In this document: piece after piece, positions 13,764-24,574 of the stretch
How positions within the stretch are numbered: the stretch's first letter is position 1
Layout of the letters: every line of letters begins with the position of its first letter
DNA from: Pseudophaeomoniella oleicola
Taxonomy: Eukaryota; Ascomycota; Eurotiomycetes; Phaeomoniellales; Phaeomoniellaceae
NCBI GenBank assembly: GCA_003868215.1
Contig: QWDQ01000003.1
Location: forward strand, 496,001 to 560,000
Reading direction: 5' to 3'
DNA: 64,000 nt
Notes under the pieces: model-generated
The model's database searches: none
Told to the model about the DNA's origin: nothing
The model's input: only the letters and a program-made list of their open reading frames with translations
Program-made: the position numbers and the translations under genes

Positions 13764-14175
13764 TGTACAATGCCAACCCGTAGCCACTTTTCGATAGGGT
13801 GAGCGAGACACCTTTTTGGCCCGATCACCATAGACACACAGCTTGGGGTTGGGAAGAGCTGAGGTCGAGTTTATATTGGAAGCTTCTCCAGAATAAATTA
13901 TGCCTACAACATTCTTCCCCACACCAGCGGCCCTGTCACTGTAGACGGTGCTACCTCTTCACTCGCATGATACTAGTGCCTCCCATTGGGATCTCGCGAT
14001 CTCACAACCCAGGGACTGGTCGTGCTGCAATCCTATATACAACCAAGGCCAGCAGTCTGCTAGTAGGCCATGGTCAAGCATAAACACTACAAGTAAACGT
14101 CGCAACAGGAACATCAAGATCGTGAACTTCACTTATGAGCCTATTTATATGACACTGTAATACCTAGGGTCATAT
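13764..14175. other. Intergenic: COQ3 promoter / UTP5 3' flank
   Basis: 412 bp between two minus-strand genes. An open leader in frame with COQ3 reaches 13922 but does not resemble the family. Nothing else was recognised. Confidence 0.5.
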
Positions 14176-16740
14176 TTACTTCCGCCGATTCTTCTTGGAA
14201 GGCGGCTTATCAGGCGTATTGTCCAATTCCAAATCGTCCTCTTCGATAGAGACATCTGATATGGGGTCATCATTGATGAAGTCATCCATCTCAGAATCAT
14301 CCTCGTCTTCGCTTTCTCCCTCTTCATCACCAGACCGATCCAAGTCGTCATCGCTTGGATGACTTTCTTCGGCCTCATCATCTACAACCCCACCCTCCTT
14401 TTGTTCGTAGGACTCCTCCGACTCAGCATCAGAATCGTCCCCGGAAGCGATACCATTGGCCATTGGCATGTCTTCGTCATCTTCTGACTCAGCGTCCTCA
14501 TCGATAAGCTCTTGAAGAGACTTGCTCGGACCCTTCGACCTGGATGGCTTGCCAGTAATTAATAGCGGGTTGGCTTCGTCTTCGTCGCTGCTAGACTCCT
14601 CTTGCCCTTCTATGTAGATCACATCTTCCTCGTTACGGTCTGTATGAGCCCTCGCATGACGTTCGGATTGCATCTGCTTTCTGAGGCCTATTTGTGCGTC
14701 TAGCATGTCCAATTTACCCTTCAAAAGAAGAAGGTTATCGAGTGAATTGGCTCTTTGGTTCAGAACGCGGAATAGCGACTGAATCTTTTCAAGCACGTCA
14801 CGTCGTCCAGCTATGGCACCTCCATGAGCGACACATACCCACTGAACCCAAACGAGCAGATGTCCATACCTGCCTGGCCGACGTGATAGGCGGTCAGCAA
14901 GTTTCTGGAGGAGGGTCGCTGCGAGGCTTGAGTCGAGACGTTGAATGGTAAGGCGAACAGTGGTGGTATCTGTAGTGTGGAAGCAGGACTCAAGCAGGTT
15001 CTGATCGTTGGTGCGGAGAGATTGTGTGAGAACCGTAGCGAGTGAAAGACCGGATGGTATTGTGAGATCTTTCTTTAGGCCCGAGACGGCATCAGGATCA
15101 GTGGGAATAAGAGAGCTAGCGATAGCGATCGGCTCAGGATGCTTCTGTGCAAGCATCTCTCCAAAAGAGGGCTCGGCTCCTTCTGTTTCTTCGATGGCTT
15201 CCATCGCGGAAACTGCATCACTTGCATCACCAGCGTCAACCATTTCTTCATCCTCATCTTCTTCTGCAGAGGACTCTGCTTCTTCACCAACCGCTAGTAA
15301 TTGCCGGGCGGCATCACCTTCATCTGACTCCTCCTCTTCTGACTCGTTTTCCTTTTCAGCGTCGACTGCGGCTGTATCTGCACTGGTTGGAAATGATTGT
15401 GTCACAACAGCTTGGGAGTCATCCACATAGGTCTTGCCAACCTCGTGTACTCCATTCTGAGACACCGAGTTGAGCAATGAAGATGATCTTCCGCGAACAA
15501 CATCTTTGATACCCTCAAAAGCAAGAACGCCTCCACCGTCTGCTGCTCCCCATTTGACACGGTCAAATGCAGGACTCACTCCAGACTCAACCCATGAGAA
15601 GACAATGTCTTCACCGTCAAAGACTGCTGCTAAGAGTGGAACGTGCTTTGTGGACTCCCCAGGTCTGACAAGTCGAATGGTAGCATTGGGTCTAGAAGGA
15701 CCTTGTCTTTTACCCTTCCTAGGCGTACCGCTTGATGTGGGTGCTGTTGGCGCAAATGGAGCAGCGAACAACTGTACAAGCCCATTCTTTGTTGTAGCCG
15801 CTAGTATCTCACCATTATTCGAGGTGGTGAATGCTTCCACCTCGAATTCCGCTACAAGAGTCTTGACTAATCGCCGCTGCTGAATATTATAGAGGTTGAT
15901 GTATCGATCTGCATCCCCTGCTAAAAAGTGCTCTTCGATACCTTCTCCACTAACGCCTGAACGTAAGAGAGTATGAACCTCGTCTTTGAAAGCGTCAAAG
16001 TTGGTAGTCTCTTGACTAGTCCCTGTAACCAAATCAATTGCATACGGAATTGATGAAGCGCATATAATCTGGGGAGAACGGAGCGTCGGACGGGCGAGTA
16101 CGGATATAGAGCTTGTGGGGAGTGAGATGGTCCTATGGAAAGACTTAGCAATGCGCAAGAAAGAGGAAATGGAATGAAAGTACCTGACTGGCTTCTGGGT
16201 GGTGATGTCCCATTGTACGAGCTTTGCGTCTCCTATGCTCCAACCTTCTGAGTAGCCACCTTCTGTGAATTTGAACTGTTTGACATCCCGCTCATGGCCG
16301 CCTTTCAACGTCGCTAGGATTTTGCCCTCAGACGGCGAGAATAGCCTGATGTCAGATTCGCTGGTAGCCAATGCAATAACCGCCTGCTCAGGAAGAAATT
16401 GCTCGGCCGTACCATTTGTCTGCTGCCTCTTCCGCTTCTTGTTCTGCTTTGGTGAATGCTGCGCAGCTGCAGAATAGTAACCCCAGTCTAATGAATTGAT
16501 TTGTGCGCCTGCGCCAGCAGAATATTCACAGCGCAGTCGACCAGTGTTGATATCATGCACCCGCAGTTGCTGAGAATCAAAACCCTGAATGACCGATGCA
16601 AATAATGACAGCTGCAACTCTGAAGGCGCAAATGACGACCGTAAGATAGAGGACTTCTTTGCGGTTGTGTCAGGAACTTTAGACGAAGCAGTCGCAGATA
16701 AGTTTGCAACAGGCCCACGGGAAGACTTTTTGCCAGCCAT
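14176..16740 (-). CDS. utp5: UTP5/WDR43-like small-subunit processome protein
   Basis: Complement of 16184..16740 and 14176..16132, encoding 837 residues. A 51-nt stop-free intron (16133-16183, GTACTT donor, GCTAAG branch, ATAG end) is removed, joining QKPVR to TISLPTSSI. The N-terminal 400 or so residues form a divergent WD40 propeller; recognisable strands are LRVHDINTGRLRCEY, INSLDWG, IALATSESDIRLFSPSEGKILATLKGHERD-like and DAKLVQWDITTQK. After an acidic linker, a Utp12-type helical domain lies at about 545-660 (GLSLATVLTQSLRTNDQNLLES to LLVWVQWVCVAHGGAI). The C-terminal 150 residues are almost entirely Asp/Glu/Ser and end in a basic PPSKKNRRK, a nucleolar-protein style tail. In the family this is a t-UTP/UtpA subunit that binds early pre-rRNA in the nucleolus. 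It is divergent from the Bdf1-type gene. Confidence 0.85.
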   Translation of the reverse strand: MAGKKSSRGPVANLSATASSKVPDTTAKKSSILRSSFAPSELQLSLFASVIQGFDSQQLRVHDINTGRLRCEYSAGAGAQINSLDWGYYSAAAQHSPKQNKKRKRQQTNGTAEQFLPEQAVIALATSESDIRLFSPSEGKILATLKGGHERDVKQFKFTEGGYSEGWSIGDAKLVQWDITTQKPVRYFHSISSFLRIAKSFHRTISLPTSSISVLARPTLRSPQIICASSIPYAIDLVTGTSQETTNFDAFKDEVHTLLRSGVSGEGIEEHFLAGDADRYINLYNIQQRRLVKTLVAEFEVEAFTTSNNGEILAATTKNGLVQLFAAPFAPTAPTSSGTPRKGKRQGPSRPNATIRLVRPGESTKHVPLLAAVFDGEDIVFSWVESGVSPAFDRVKWGAADGGGVLAFEGIKDVVRGRSSSLLNSVSQNGVHEVGKTYVDDSQAVVTQSFPTSADTAAVDAEKENESEEEESDEGDAARQLLAVGEEAESSAEEDEDEEMVDAGDASDAVSAMEAIEETEGAEPSFGEMLAQKHPEPIAIASSLIPTDPDAVSGLKKDLTIPSGLSLATVLTQSLRTNDQNLLESCFHTTDTTTVRLTIQRLDSSLAATLLQKLADRLSRRPGRYGHLLVWVQWVCVAHGGAIAGRRDVLEKIQSLFRVLNQRANSLDNLLLLKGKLDMLDAQIGLRKQMQSERHARAHTDRNEEDVIYIEGQEESSSDEDEANPLLITGKPSRSKGPSKSLQELIDEDAESEDDEDMPMANGIASGDDSDAESEESYEQKEGGVVDDEAEESHPSDDDLDRSGDEEGESEDEDDSEMDDFINDDPISDVSIEEDDLELDNTPDKPPSKKNRRK

Positions 16741-19600
16741 TTCGAAACAAATGTACTACTGACGCAGAATACCCAAACAAAAAACCGACGAGGACGTTCT
16801 GGTAACTGCTAACATTCAGCAACAGCACATAATGTCCGAGAAAGAAAAGATGGAAGAATGCTATACAAGGTGGACGCCTGCTAAACAGTTGACAGACGGT
16901 CTACAGTATCAAATTTCACCTATTGAAAAAAAGTTATGTTCCTCGATAATAATCTTTCTTTTCTCCGCCGCTTATTACCTAAGGTCCCTCAACGATGTTA
17001 CCTATCGCCAATCGAGCCTTAGCGCTTCTCCAAGAGCGTCACCATGGCTCACCAGCTTCAACAGAGACCGCTGACAGCTTCATTGCCAGATATATTGCAC
17101 TGATGTACAAGGTATTGCTGCAGATGTACTTTTGGGTCGACCAAGCAGAAACTACCTGATCTGACTCTGCGTTTGTTCAATCCTCTTTTTTGACGACTGT
17201 CCACCATCAAGTTGCACCGTTTCATCAATGTTGTCTTCTCGGTGCACTCATCTGCCTTCGTTGCCTCTGAAATTCCGAATAGCCTTCCAGCGAGTCAATG
17301 AATGGTACATCGCGATGCCTTTGGGCACTGGACACTTTGCGACATTGTATTAATGCCTTCGCTCCCATGCCTGCCGTCAGTAATATACATCACATGGGCC
17401 CACATTGTCGCGATTGTCTTGACTCGCCTCCAGCCTGATGGCCTGCATATGCACCCCAGCGATTCCATCATAGGTCTCTGTAGACGTTAGTCCACGAAGC
17501 TGAACCCAAGCCTTGGGGTCTGGGACAACCAGCAGCAGACTGCACGGCCCTTCCCAAGCATTCGATGGAGAAGGTCACGGGAGAGAACAATATTCATTCC
17601 TTCCTTCCAGCAGAACTCTTTCCACGAAACACTTAGATAGATTGCAGTCTGAGTTGAACGTCCTCATCAGACCCTCCCGTGCACTATGAGGCATCATGTC
17701 CTGTTTTGGACAATATTGCTAATAGTCGTCCACCTAAGGGTACTTGCATGCTTCGTGAGTGACAACGTCCTAGGAATGTTCAGTGATCAACGCATCTGCT
17801 GAAAATGCCTCAGGCAGACTGAGGCTCATCAGGAGACTTTCGCAATACCAGTATATGAGTCCTGGGACTCCACGACAATAGACATCAGCGTCAGCATTAC
17901 TCAGCTGTACCACGTAGACATCACTTGAACCAAAGTAGGCTCTTGTTCATAATCCATTTGATCCCACTGCATCTTCTGTACAGCCATTTCGGATGTACAG
18001 GATGGAGCGTACTGGTGTGATGTATAGGAGAAGCTGTGTTCAACCTGCGGATAAGTAGACCTTGTGTTCACGGAGTGAAGCGGAAAGAGTAGGTTAGATA
18101 ATTGCAACTAAAGGGGTTTTGGTTACAATGAGTGATGTATTGTATTTCAAGGTTGCCCTTTCAGGGTAATATTGTGATAAGAGGTCTACGTACTAAAAGT
18201 TATTCTGATAAGGAAGTTTAGGTATTGACTAGCAGCTAAGGGAGCTCTTTCTACACAATTTTCTTTATTAAAAATTCCCTCCTCTCCGAGGGACCGGTGA
18301 AAATTTTAGGTCTCTGTTAAGGGCAGGTTAGGCAGGTTAGGCAGAAATATGGAGGGAAATAAGAGTTCAAAAGGGGGACCACCTTGACTTGAGGGTAATG
18401 GCGCTAATGCCATAAAGCTAGCTCGAAGCAGTTATAGTGCAGGTCAATAAACCAATGAGAAGCTGATCGCACGGAGCCAGGACAGATTAAATTTCGCGTC
18501 TCAGTTGTCATGGTTTGCAAACTCGTACTTAACCCAGCGCAACCCCCTCTCCTATTTTTCGACCTCCCTCCTCTCCCATTTTCTCCGATTTCGCCTGGAA
18601 CATCTGTACAGTGCTTGGCAATTATTCTGCCCACCTTGTCCCACCACCCAATTTTCGAATCTTCATACCGTGGCGCGAAGGTCACTCGACTCACCGCCTG
18701 CCCAATTCAATTTGGATCAGGTTCTTCGCAAACCTTCCAGCTCTTTTCCATCATCCTTTTAAAACCTTCATAGTGGGTCTATTACCAAATCCTTTGATTC
18801 GCTCAACCATAAAAAGTCTCGCATCCCGCCTGCTTGGACGCGTCGCACTAAAGACCTGGGAGCCCGCGGTATCAACACAGCGCGCGACAAGTGATCCATA
18901 AACATTCAGATCGGAACCCTCACCTCTGAGGTTGTTCCTCGAACTTGAACAGCGTCCCCTCATAAGGCGTCATCACATTGTAAGTAACTATGCATTTCGT
19001 TTTCTCTTCATTGTTGTATTCATCGTCCCTTACCTGATCGCCACACAAAACTCGGCAGTCGGCGTTAGAAGCATTGGTGTCGGTTTAGGGCCGGATCACA
19101 TGACCTCCGCATTTTCTTTTGGCTATTTCGCCCATCCCTCGTTTTATTAGGGTCCCGTTTTCAATTGAAAAGCGACCGCCTTTCTCCTTGGGAAACTTCC
19201 TCTCTCATATCTCCCTTCCCCGTCAAGTCAGGTGACCAGAATTTGCCACCGAGCTCATCGCCACTAAGGCTACGATCGCTGACTCATCGTTTATCAACAG
19301 AGGCGAAACAACATAAAAAGCCTGTTCAGGCCTTTGATGTCATTCTAATATCGGGGTCTCATTCACTTGATATCCTGAATCTGTGCCATTCGACGACTTG
19401 TCAATTCTGCGTCAAGTATTATCACACTTTCAGCCTTTCGAACCAAGGGTGTTTGGTGCCGAAAAGAAATCCAAGTGGCCATAATTCAGAACGAACCGTC
19501 ATCAGCTCTTCACTGGTAACTCTGGTGGAGATTGACGACCAAGTATCGTAGGGTTCTAAGGGCACATCAGCCAACATTCTCACTTGACTTGGCGGTCGAG
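16741..19600. other. Divergent intergenic between utp5 and the BET protein gene
   Basis: 2.9 kb without a gene I can support. The stretch 18120-18390 is AT-rich and includes a GGCAGGTTA direct duplication at about 18324-18345. The last 1.1 kb before the BET gene is CT-rich with a GTAAGTAAC site near 18980, so a 5' UTR intron is possible. A 68-codon minus-strand frame at 17901-18107 has no recognisable features. Confidence 0.45.
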
Positions 19601-22573
19601 ATGAATGGGTATGCCTCTCCCTACTCTCATGATGTAATCAAGACCTCTGACCTCATCTCCGACAGGACCACTACCGAGGGCATTCAGCCCGTTTCAGATT
19701 TCCTATCACAGAAACCGCAGTCGGATGCACCTGACACTTCAGACTTAAATCCTGTGGCGAAAGCAGAAACTACTTTGCCAGGCTTTCCATCTGAACCGAA
19801 GGTGGATGCGCCAGCTGAAGCTGCGGATTCACAGGCTGCACAGGCTGTAGGCTTAACTACGCAGACTGATCTTGACGTCAACGCAACGAATTTTCATCAA
19901 AATGCAGATATTTCCGCAACTTCTGATGTTGCTGCAGCCTCAGCCTCCACGTCACCAAACGGTGTTGTCTCGCATGACAACGAGAGTCAACTCAACGGAG
20001 CTTCAGACAATTTAGGCAACCCGCCAGTGGTGCCTGAACATGACGCGAAGCCGTCACCACAACCTCCGGTGCCACCAAGCGAAGTTGCATCATCTCCGAC
20101 TTCTACCGCTGTAGCTCCCCAACCTTCAACTTCCTCACCTCCCATCCAAGCGAAGTCTCTAGAAATTCCCACCGAAATCTCACCTCCACTAGAGCAACAG
20201 CCGATCTCGGACATTCGAGAGGCGCCTGAAGCGGTGCCACAGGAATCCGAGACTGCACATCGCATCAAAGACGAGAAACACCAGAAAGACTTGGAACGCG
20301 ACCCAGAACTCGCACAAGCACTGTCAACAGGAAGTGAAGCCCCGGTACAGAGATCGCTGAAAGACTCCACGATGGCTGAAGATTTTCCACTACAGCCTGA
20401 CGCAGGTATAGGCGCCTCTGATGCTGTAAAAACCGGCGATCAAATGGACACAACTCTTGACCAGCTTCCTTCGTCCGTGCCAACTGACCCGATAACGGTG
20501 GTATCTCAACCAGGATTTCAACCAGAACCTATCGTTGAACCTACCGAACAGCCTCCAGCACCGGCTCCTACCCCAGCGGTACCAGCTTCCACTGATGGAG
20601 CGGCACCTGCAGACCAGACTATGGCAGAGGCGCCACCCGTACAGCAAAAGATTGCGCGGGAACGCGAGGATGACACAACAGATGCTGAGCCTGCTTCGAA
20701 ACGTGCAAAGACGGAGACCGACAGTGCTGAGCCACAGTTTAAGATTCCCGAGCTTCCACAGTCCGTCCAATCTTCGACAGCTGCTCCACCAGTAGCTCCA
20801 CCAGCAGCAGGGACTGATGCAGATCGTATGACGGTGCCGCGCATCAAGCACCTCGTCAGGGGCATTCAATCGGCCAAGAAAGTACGATGTTCCAGGTTCT
20901 ACAAGGCTCCCGTGGATCCGGTGGCTATGAACATTCCGACTTACTATGACATCGTCAAACAGCCCATGGACTTGGCCACAATGGAGAAGAAGCTCAAGTC
21001 AGATCCGACAGAGTACGCTACTGTATCAGCTTTCACAGCAGATATTGAACTCATGCTGACGAATTCCATTCGCTTCAATGGGCCAGAGCACATTGTGTCG
21101 AAAGAAGGAAGGGAACTGCAAGAAAGATTGTTGAGAGACGTCAATAGCCTTCCACCTGCTGACTTCGAAGAACCATCGAAGGCAGAGAAGAAAGCACAAA
21201 AGGTCAAGACAGAGCCCAGCAGGTCTATACCCGCTCGAAGACAATCGATCCCCACCCCTGGTGCTGCCAGAAGTCCACCCGCGTCAACCGCCAACCAGAC
21301 CTTCGCTCTCACCCCTGATGGTGTTCCTCTGATTCGTCGTGACTCTAACGTTGCTGACGGTCGCCCGAAACGTGCCATCCACCCTCCGAAGCGTAGAGAT
21401 GATATTGGAGGAGGACGTCCTAAAAAGAAGAAGTTTGAATGGCAGCTCAAATTCTGCAGGGAGGTTCTTAATGAACTCAAGAAGCCGAAATATTACAACT
21501 ACGGTCAATATTTTTACTACCCTGTTGATCCAGTCGCTCTCAATGTTCCATCCTATCACAGCATTATCAAGAAACCTATGGACCTTCAGACTGTCGAGGC
21601 CAAGCTGACTGCGAATGAATACGAGAAAGCCAAAGACTTCGAAGAGGATGTCCGTCAAATGTTCAAGAACTGTTTCAAGTTCAATATCAAAGGCGATCTT
21701 GTTCATACTGCTGGTGAACAGTTTCTCAAGATCTTTGAGGACAAATGGGCAACTAAAGACGATTGGCTTGACGACCACGAACCGCAATCAGGACCCCCGA
21801 CTCCTGCTTCCGAATCTGAAGAAGAAGAGGAAGAGGACGAGGAAGACGAAGACAGCGATGCTGAACGCCGAGCGAAATTGGAACAATTGCAGAAGCAGAT
21901 CGAAATGATGTCAAAGCAGATGGGCGAATTGGCGAACTCAAAGAAGAAGAAGAAGTCAACCCCGCCAGTTGCAGGAAAGAAACCGAAGAAATCTGGCAGT
22001 AAAAAGGAGAAGTCGTCATTCCCTGGGCTTTCAAATAAGAAAGACAAGAGCAAGTCCAAAGCGCGACCTGACAAAGAACGATTTGTCTCATATGCTGAGA
22101 AGCAGTACATCTCAGCAGGAATCTCAAGTCTTCCTGATAACAGAATGTCGGAAGCTTTGCGTATCATTCAATCAAACGTGCCGGCATTGAAAAACACTCA
22201 TGAGACTGAAATCGAGCTGGACATTGACGAACTGCCAAATTCCGTGCTCTTGAAGTTGTTACAGTTTGTTAAGAGATTCGTGCCACAAGCACCACCTGAA
22301 CCAGAACCAGAGAAGAGCTTCACTGCCTCCACTGTGCCATCCAGCAAGCCCAAGAAAAACAAACCCATGAGCAAGCATGAACAAGAAGCCCAGATTGAAG
22401 AGTTGAAGGGTCGTTTGGGGAGGTACGGGGATCAGAACTCTCCTGAACCAGGTAGGCTTTTCCATCCATCTGAATCCACGGAGCAGCGACTGATGTACAA
22501 CGCAGTTCAATCCATCGAACAGGGAGACTCTAGTGGTGACGAGAGCGACTCAGAGGAGAGCGAAGAAGAATGA
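19601..22573 (+). CDS. bdf1: Double-bromodomain BET protein (Bdf1/Bdf2 type)
   Basis: A single uninterrupted frame; I start at MNGYASPYSHDVIK (990 residues). An in-frame ATG-less extension upstream to 19532 looks like leader. BET proteins bind acetylated histone H4 tails and help recruit TFIID and Mediator. The first 410 residues are a long Pro/Ser/Ala/Glu-rich disordered region. Bromodomain 1 is at about 413-515, with IPTYYDIVKQPMDLATM and the acetyl-lysine Asn in NSIRFNGPEHIV. A basic linker (RPKRAIHPPKRRDD, GGGRPKKKKFEW) follows. Bromodomain 2 is at about 611-713, with VPSYHSIIKKPMDLQTV and the Asn in NCFKFNIKGDLV. Then come an acidic Ser-rich patch, a coiled coil (LEQLQKQIEMMSKQMGELA), a Lys-rich stretch, and the NET domain at about 829-891. 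The tail is acidic and Ser-rich. Complete BET architecture; very secure. Confidence 0.97.
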   Translation: MNGYASPYSHDVIKTSDLISDRTTTEGIQPVSDFLSQKPQSDAPDTSDLNPVAKAETTLPGFPSEPKVDAPAEAADSQAAQAVGLTTQTDLDVNATNFHQNADISATSDVAAASASTSPNGVVSHDNESQLNGASDNLGNPPVVPEHDAKPSPQPPVPPSEVASSPTSTAVAPQPSTSSPPIQAKSLEIPTEISPPLEQQPISDIREAPEAVPQESETAHRIKDEKHQKDLERDPELAQALSTGSEAPVQRSLKDSTMAEDFPLQPDAGIGASDAVKTGDQMDTTLDQLPSSVPTDPITVVSQPGFQPEPIVEPTEQPPAPAPTPAVPASTDGAAPADQTMAEAPPVQQKIAREREDDTTDAEPASKRAKTETDSAEPQFKIPELPQSVQSSTAAPPVAPPAAGTDADRMTVPRIKHLVRGIQSAKKVRCSRFYKAPVDPVAMNIPTYYDIVKQPMDLATMEKKLKSDPTEYATVSAFTADIELMLTNSIRFNGPEHIVSKEGRELQERLLRDVNSLPPADFEEPSKAEKKAQKVKTEPSRSIPARRQSIPTPGAARSPPASTANQTFALTPDGVPLIRRDSNVADGRPKRAIHPPKRRDDIGGGRPKKKKFEWQLKFCREVLNELKKPKYYNYGQYFYYPVDPVALNVPSYHSIIKKPMDLQTVEAKLTANEYEKAKDFEEDVRQMFKNCFKFNIKGDLVHTAGEQFLKIFEDKWATKDDWLDDHEPQSGPPTPASESEEEEEEDEEDEDSDAERRAKLEQLQKQIEMMSKQMGELANSKKKKKSTPPVAGKKPKKSGSKKEKSSFPGLSNKKDKSKSKARPDKERFVSYAEKQYISAGISSLPDNRMSEALRIIQSNVPALKNTHETEIELDIDELPNSVLLKLLQFVKRFVPQAPPEPEPEKSFTASTVPSSKPKKNKPMSKHEQEAQIEELKGRLGRYGDQNSPEPGRLFHPSESTEQRLMYNAVQSIEQGDSSGDESDSEESEEE

Positions 22574-23600
22574 AGGAGTTGATTGTGCGTCTACTCCAGC
22601 TATCTTCACTGGCGCTCTTTGTCTCGTACCTGTACCTACACCAATACGTCATCCAAGCTGGATCATCTCGATCTTTATGAGCACAATTGTCATCATTATG
22701 TTATGTTTGAGTAGCACAGTCACATCGCAACTTGGAATCTATTTTAGGAGCGGCAAATCTGCTCTCTGGAGGCGGAAGAGAAACTCGAGTCACACTCCGT
22801 ATGACTTGCGGCGCTTGTTGCAAGTGTACATACTGCGATCCCGGACCTCTTCACGTCTTTATTGTGGTGGTCGGAAATTGTCAAAGTCGAACCTATGACC
22901 TGGGATTGATCTCTGCACTCTCAGGATTTTAGGCTTTAGGGCTCCGCATCAACCAGAGCAGTGGCTTGTTACCCGCCGAACTTTCTGTGCACAACACACC
23001 TGTCTATTCTTTGCTTTATTGCTGAGCACGCTCAACCACGAAGGCACCACATGATGCACATGATGGGGCTGTCAGCCTGGTGATGTTAATGGGCTAGCTA
23101 TTTTTAGAGCGAAAGCGACCGTTTGCGTTCTCTCATATTAAGAAGTGAGTAGGCAAATGGCCGAATTGGACGTTCAGAACTTCGGCGCTTCACGAAACGA
23201 TGTCAATGATGGGAGGATGGTAAAGGCTTGATTCTGGAGCGGGCGGAGCTTGGAAATCAAGGTGTTTTGTGGTTATTGTGTCGTGCGCTTCTCCATATGC
23301 AGATTCTCGACGATCGCCTCTGCGTTGGCTTTCCGCTGTACTTTAGGGAATTGAGCTCTCAACATAGCCAACTGTGGATGTGATCCATGTGTATCAATAC
23401 AAACGAAAATAACATCAAACTTCACTCTATCGCTACCACTAGATAAATCGGTGGTCGATGTGATTACAGGGAGATCTGCCATCGCTCTTATTGGCAACTT
23501 TCCCTCAAGGTCTTGCAAGACGCTATGCTGACTTTAACGTCGGTCCTCAATGTCCTAGATGTTGAAGTATCTAAAATGGCCCCCTTTAGAGACAAAGACA
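22574..23600. other. Intergenic downstream of the BET gene
   Basis: The BET 3' UTR and about 1 kb of non-coding sequence. An 81-codon minus-strand frame at 23273-23518 could be read, but it has no recognised domain or supporting splice structure. Confidence 0.4.
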
Positions 23601-24178
23601 CATGAAGTCCTGGAACTTTTGACAATGGCTATACACCGATATTTATCGACTCGAACGCCGCAGCGGGGAAGCAACAGTAACATCGTCGTCAGCCTACAAC
23701 CAACAGGCCCCGTCTTTCTGCAACACGGTGCTCCTCACGGGAGAGCCCTCCAACGCGGGGAAAACGATTGCTTTAACGATGTCGCAGACTGGGCGCACCG
23801 TAGCGAGTCTGCACTATGTGATCGGGTCCGGAAAGGGAGACAACAAAGGCCTGAGCGTCTTCGTCGACATGCATGATGTCTCCTCTAGGAAGCAACTCGC
23901 ACACCTGCTCGTGTACAAGGTCAAGGTATCAGAGCCCTTCGTGACCGACTTCCACTTGCACGACTCGGTGCACATCGTCTCGGAGGGGTACGAGATAGTC
24001 ACGACACGCAGCGAAACCGATGCAGCTTATAACGGTTAACACACGGACAGGGCAAAGAGCTAGTGAAATCTGTGCGCACCTAGACGGGAGCGTGGTGACT
24101 TCAATTGCTTTTACAGTGGATGGACGGCTGGTACTGGGATGTGAGGCAGGTGAGATCAAGTTGTGCCAACTAGCCTAG
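23600..24178 (+). pseudogene. Broken WD40-like gene remnant
   Basis: About 190 codons read like two or three consecutive propeller blades, but not in one frame and without a credible start codon. The first part runs from about 23620 to 24025 and includes TVLLTGEPSNAGKTIALTM, a blade-like GRTVASLHYVIGSG, and LSVFVDMHDVSSRKQLAHL. Near 24025 the coding sense moves to another frame. It continues as ITVNTRTGQRASEICAHL, then GSVVTSIAFTVDGRLVLGC and EAGEIKLCQLA, and ends in TAG at 24176-24178. The last part is a textbook WD-repeat strand order with a terminal stop. No intron with proper signals joins the two parts, so I read it as the C-terminal relic of a WD40-repeat protein. A sequencing error is the alternative. 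Confidence 0.5.
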
Positions 24179-24574
24179 GATGAATACCTGGGTAGCTGTG
24201 ATGGATTGTGTGTGTAGTAGAGCAGAAGCAGGCCATTCTGAAGATGGTCGTCTACGCTTGGTTGTGTCTTAGCGGTCTAGGGTACATGTGATGATAATGA
24301 ATAATATTAGAGCGCTATATGGCCATAAAGTCCTGCCGCAAGTAACCACCTAGGTAAACCTGAGGTTCTCATATATTATATCATAAGTATCAAGTCACCT
24401 GGGGATGGTTGAAAGGGTTTATAGAGCAGCCAACCGCCAAGCCTCACGACCATACCCGAATTAGGGATACTCCCCCTTGATCCGAAGGAGGAATTCCCGG
24501 GCAACAACATGAAAGGGATAAGTTAGTAATATTAATAATGATCACAGTAACGACATGAACAGGCGATAAATGAC
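24179..24574. other. Intergenic
   Basis: About 400 bp of AT-rich sequence between the WD40 relic and the next gene. Nothing recognised; it should hold the promoter of the gene at 24575. Confidence 0.4.

Noticed and set aside
17901-18107. 68-codon minus-strand frame considered as a small secreted or pheromone precursor
   Set aside because: There are no repeated peptide units, no Kex2 spacing and no clear signal peptide.
18120-18390. AT-rich block considered as a MITE or solo terminal repeat
   Set aside because: I found no matching inverted ends or target-site duplication; only a short GGCAGGTTA duplication.
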